From Cryobacterium sp. GrIS_2_6 (GTDB lineage: Bacteria > Actinomycetota > Actinomycetes > Actinomycetales > Microbacteriaceae), in the NCBI RefSeq assembly GCF_035984545.1, contig NZ_JAXCHP010000001.1, forward strand, positions 248,001-312,000: a stretch of DNA of 64,000 nt, read 5' to 3'. Below the pieces are notes generated by a model. That model was not told where the DNA came from. It saw only the letters and a program-made list of their open reading frames with translations, and made no database searches. Made by a program: the position numbers and the translations under genes. Every line of letters begins with the position of its first letter. Position 1 is the stretch's first letter. This document shows, piece by piece, positions 62,129-64,000 of the stretch.

Positions 62129-63538
62129 GTGGAAACCGTGCTGCTGTACATATTGGGCGTCGTGATCGTCGTCGTCGGACTCGCCCTGTCCATCGGCCTG
62201 CACGAAATCGGCCACCTGCTGCCGGCGAAAGGGTTCGGCGTCAAGGTCACTCAGTACATGATCGGTTTCGGCCCCACGCTCTGGTCGCGCCGCAAAGGCG
62301 AGACGGAATACGGAGTGAAGGCCATTCCCCTCGGTGGCTATATCTCGATGATCGGCATGTTCCCGCCCGCGAAGCCCGGGGAGAAGCCCCACCCGAACAG
62401 CACGGGCTTCTTCAACCAGCTTGTGCAGGAAGGCGCTCCTGCCCAGGACCCCCTAGCCCAGGACCCGAGCGCGAAGAAGCCAGGGGCCCTGACGAGCCTC
62501 GTCGAAGATGCCCGGCAGTCGAGCGCCGACACCATCGGTGCAGGCGAGGAACACCGCGCCTTCTACCGCCTGGCGGTGTGGAAGCGCATCATCATCATGC
62601 TCGGGGGGCCCACCATGAACCTGCTGATCGCGGTCGTGCTCTTCGCGGTCCTCCTGATGGGCTTCGGCACCGCGCAGGCGAGCACAACGGTCGGAAGTGT
62701 GTCCGCCTGCGTACTCCCCGCGACGAGTACCCAGACCACCTGTGCCGCGACCGACGAGAAGTCCCCGGGGGCGGCAGCGGGCCTGCAGCCCGGCGATCGC
62801 CTCGTGAGCATCGGCGGCACCGCGATCACGAGCTGGGACCAGTCGACCGGGATCATCCGCAGCTCACCCGGCACCCCGCTCGCCGTCGTCGTCGACCGCG
62901 CCGGAACCGACGTGACTCTGACGATCACCCCCAAACTGACCGAACGGTACGTTCTCGACGCCGCGGGGAAAGTCACTTCGGATGCCGGGGGCAAGGCCAT
63001 CACGCAGGAAGTCGGCTTCGTCGGCATCGGCCCGGCAGGCGAACTCGTCCAGCAGCCCGCCACGGCCGTACTGCCCGCCGTCGGCGACAACGTCGGCGCC
63101 GTCGTGCACATGATCCTGAACCTCCCCCAGCGGATGGTCGACATCGTCAATGCCGCGTTCGGTCCTGGCGAGCGCGACCCGAACGGTCCGATCAGCGTCG
63201 TCGGAGTCGGCCGCGTCGCCGGCGAGATCGCTAGCGTCAACACCATCCCCGTCGCAAGCAAGGCCGCGAGCCTGATCGGCCTGCTCGCCTCCCTCAACGT
63301 GGCCCTGTTCGTGTTCAACCTCATCCCGCTGATGCCGCTCGACGGAGGCCACGTCGCCGGCGCACTCTGGGAGGGCCTGCGCCGCCGGGTCGCGAAGCTC
63401 TTCAAGCGCAAGGATCCCGGCCCCGTCGATATGGCCAGGCTGATGCCGCTCACCTTCGCGGTCGTCATCCTGCTCGGTGGCATGAGCCTCTTGCTCATCT
63501 ACGCCGACATCGTCAAGCCGATCAACCTCTTCGGCTGA
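62129..63538 (+). CDS. rip1: Site-2 protease of the RseP/Rip1 family (M50)
   Basis: 469 residues. Zinc motif LHEIGHLLPAKGFGV in the first transmembrane helix, FGPTLWSRRKGETEYGVKA with PLGGY, a central PDZ domain (about 205-300), and the second zinc-binding helix region LIPLMPLDGGHV. A hydrophilic insert of about 50 residues (PNSTGFFNQLVQ, AQDPLAQDPSAKK) makes it longer than M. tuberculosis Rip1. It cuts transmembrane anti-sigma factors and other single-pass proteins within the membrane. The GTG is fixed by the leaderless-type box. Confidence 0.93.
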   Translation: METVLLYILGVVIVVVGLALSIGLHEIGHLLPAKGFGVKVTQYMIGFGPTLWSRRKGETEYGVKAIPLGGYISMIGMFPPAKPGEKPHPNSTGFFNQLVQEGAPAQDPLAQDPSAKKPGALTSLVEDARQSSADTIGAGEEHRAFYRLAVWKRIIIMLGGPTMNLLIAVVLFAVLLMGFGTAQASTTVGSVSACVLPATSTQTTCAATDEKSPGAAAGLQPGDRLVSIGGTAITSWDQSTGIIRSSPGTPLAVVVDRAGTDVTLTITPKLTERYVLDAAGKVTSDAGGKAITQEVGFVGIGPAGELVQQPATAVLPAVGDNVGAVVHMILNLPQRMVDIVNAAFGPGERDPNGPISVVGVGRVAGEIASVNTIPVASKAASLIGLLASLNVALFVFNLIPLMPLDGGHVAGALWEGLRRRVAKLFKRKDPGPVDMARLMPLTFAVVILLGGMSLLLIYADIVKPINLFG

Positions 63539-63548
63539 GACCCGGAGC

Positions 63549-63608
63549 CCCGGGCCCGCGGTTCGGCCGCATACTCCCGGGCCCGCGGTTCGGCCGCATA
63601 CTCCCGGG
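63549..63608. repeat. Two 27-bp tandem repeats after rip1
   Basis: A 27-base unit beginning CCCGGGCCCGCGGTTCGG occurs twice exactly, then six bases of a third copy. It contains palindromic CGGGCCCG cores. It fills most of the gap between rip1 and the last gene. Confidence 0.85.
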
Positions 63609-63636
63609 GGCGGATGCCGCGGGTCGTCCCGGCACG

Positions 63637-63642
63637 TAGCAT
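63637..63642 (+). promoter_or_regulatory. Likely leaderless -10 box
   Basis: TAGCAT ends six bases before the ATG of the final gene. Confidence 0.5.
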
Positions 63643-63648
63643 CGGAAT

Positions 63649-64000
63649 ATGCCACCACTCTGGGATACCGACGCGCCGTGGTTCGACCACGAGCGATCTC
63701 TTCCCGGCGGCCCCGGCAACCGGATGCCCCGAGCGGGCCGCGTGCTCTTCCCCGCGATCTTCTCGTTCCTGGCCCAGGTGCCCGCCACCGTGCTGCTCGC
63801 CCGCTACGGCCGCGAATTCGGCCATACCGGCCACGACCTCGGCGGTGAGCTCGGCGCGCCCCGGCCCGGCTGGTTCCTCGCGGTCGCCCTCGCCCTGATC
63901 GGCCCGATCGCCCTCCTCGGCGCACGCCGCTTCCCGGGCCCTGTCGCTGCTGTGTGCGCTGCGGCGGCCGGAGCGCTCATCCTGCTCCGCCCGGACATCG
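63649..64000 (+). CDS. Membrane protein, N-terminal part (3' end outside window)
   Basis: The first 117 codons are visible. After a soluble start (PPLWDTDAPWFDHERSLPGG) come three hydrophobic segments: VLFPAIFSFLAQVPATVLLA, WFLAVALALIGPIALLG and FPGPVAAVCAAAAGALILL. This resembles the sensor end of actinobacterial histidine kinases, but no kinase domain is in view, so the class is open. Start fixed by the TAGCAT box. The reading frame is open at the window edge. Confidence 0.6.
   Translation, partial: MPPLWDTDAPWFDHERSLPGGPGNRMPRAGRVLFPAIFSFLAQVPATVLLARYGREFGHTGHDLGGELGAPRPGWFLAVALALIGPIALLGARRFPGPVAAVCAAAAGALILLRPDI

Overview
The window is about 70% G+C with GTG starts used freely, dense gene packing, many start-stop overlaps and many likely leaderless promoters. 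Together with the gene families seen (DUF2510, DUF4192, a MarP-like protease, dxr and rip1 loci, Ser/Thr kinases with FHA partners, an EccC-like ATPase) and the frequent GGATGCC/GGCATCC word, this points to a Gram-positive actinobacterium, most likely Microbacteriaceae. No rRNA, tRNA, insertion sequence, phage or CRISPR array was found.

Layout. 1-8.9 kb: the C-terminal part of SbcC, an HtrA-like protease, two small membrane proteins, a three-gene L-cystine-type ABC transporter on the minus strand, and a probably inactive ADP-ribosylglycohydrolase-like gene reached across four 19-bp tandem repeats. 9-15.8 kb: an ABC-F ATPase, an OafA-type acyltransferase with SGNH domain, and a RecQ helicase carrying a phosphoribosyltransferase-like tail. 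15.8-24.4 kb is a stretch with clear gene decay: a GH65 phosphorylase remnant, a 28-codon Rossmann-fold stub, a membrane protein with an apparent internal deletion and a collapsed menC-like gene. These lie among intact genes for an M18 aminopeptidase, a MerR regulator, an MpaB-type oxygenase and an Fe-S photolyase. The same stretch holds an orphan DUF4255 protein fused to a degenerate AAA+ domain, both related to contractile-injection-system parts. 24.4-29.7 kb: RNase HI, a MarP-like membrane protease, a DUF4192 protein, and an Lrp regulator with a class III aminotransferase.

29.9-48.5 kb is the centrepiece: nine codirectional genes, most overlapping by four bases. They encode an FHA protein with Thr repeats, a PP2C phosphatase, a membrane Ser/Thr kinase, a 2000-residue anchored Ig-like/fibronectin surface protein, MoxR, DUF58, a transglutaminase-fold membrane protein without its catalytic Cys and His, a zinc-ribbon FHA protein and an EccC/FtsK-like double ATPase. 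It reads as a phosphorylation-controlled cell-envelope assembly or export machine. It contains no WXG100, EccB, EccD or mycosin gene.

48.6-57.2 kb: a polyamine ABC transporter (binding protein, ATPase, two permeases) preceded by possible GlnR boxes, then an asparaginase-like gene, two GABA-transaminase paralogues and an OsmC protein. This is a nitrogen-scavenging module. 57.2-64 kb: PlsC, dxr, then a minus-strand block (second kinase, lipoprotein, epimerase-like protein) separating dxr from rip1, and the start of a membrane protein that runs off the end.
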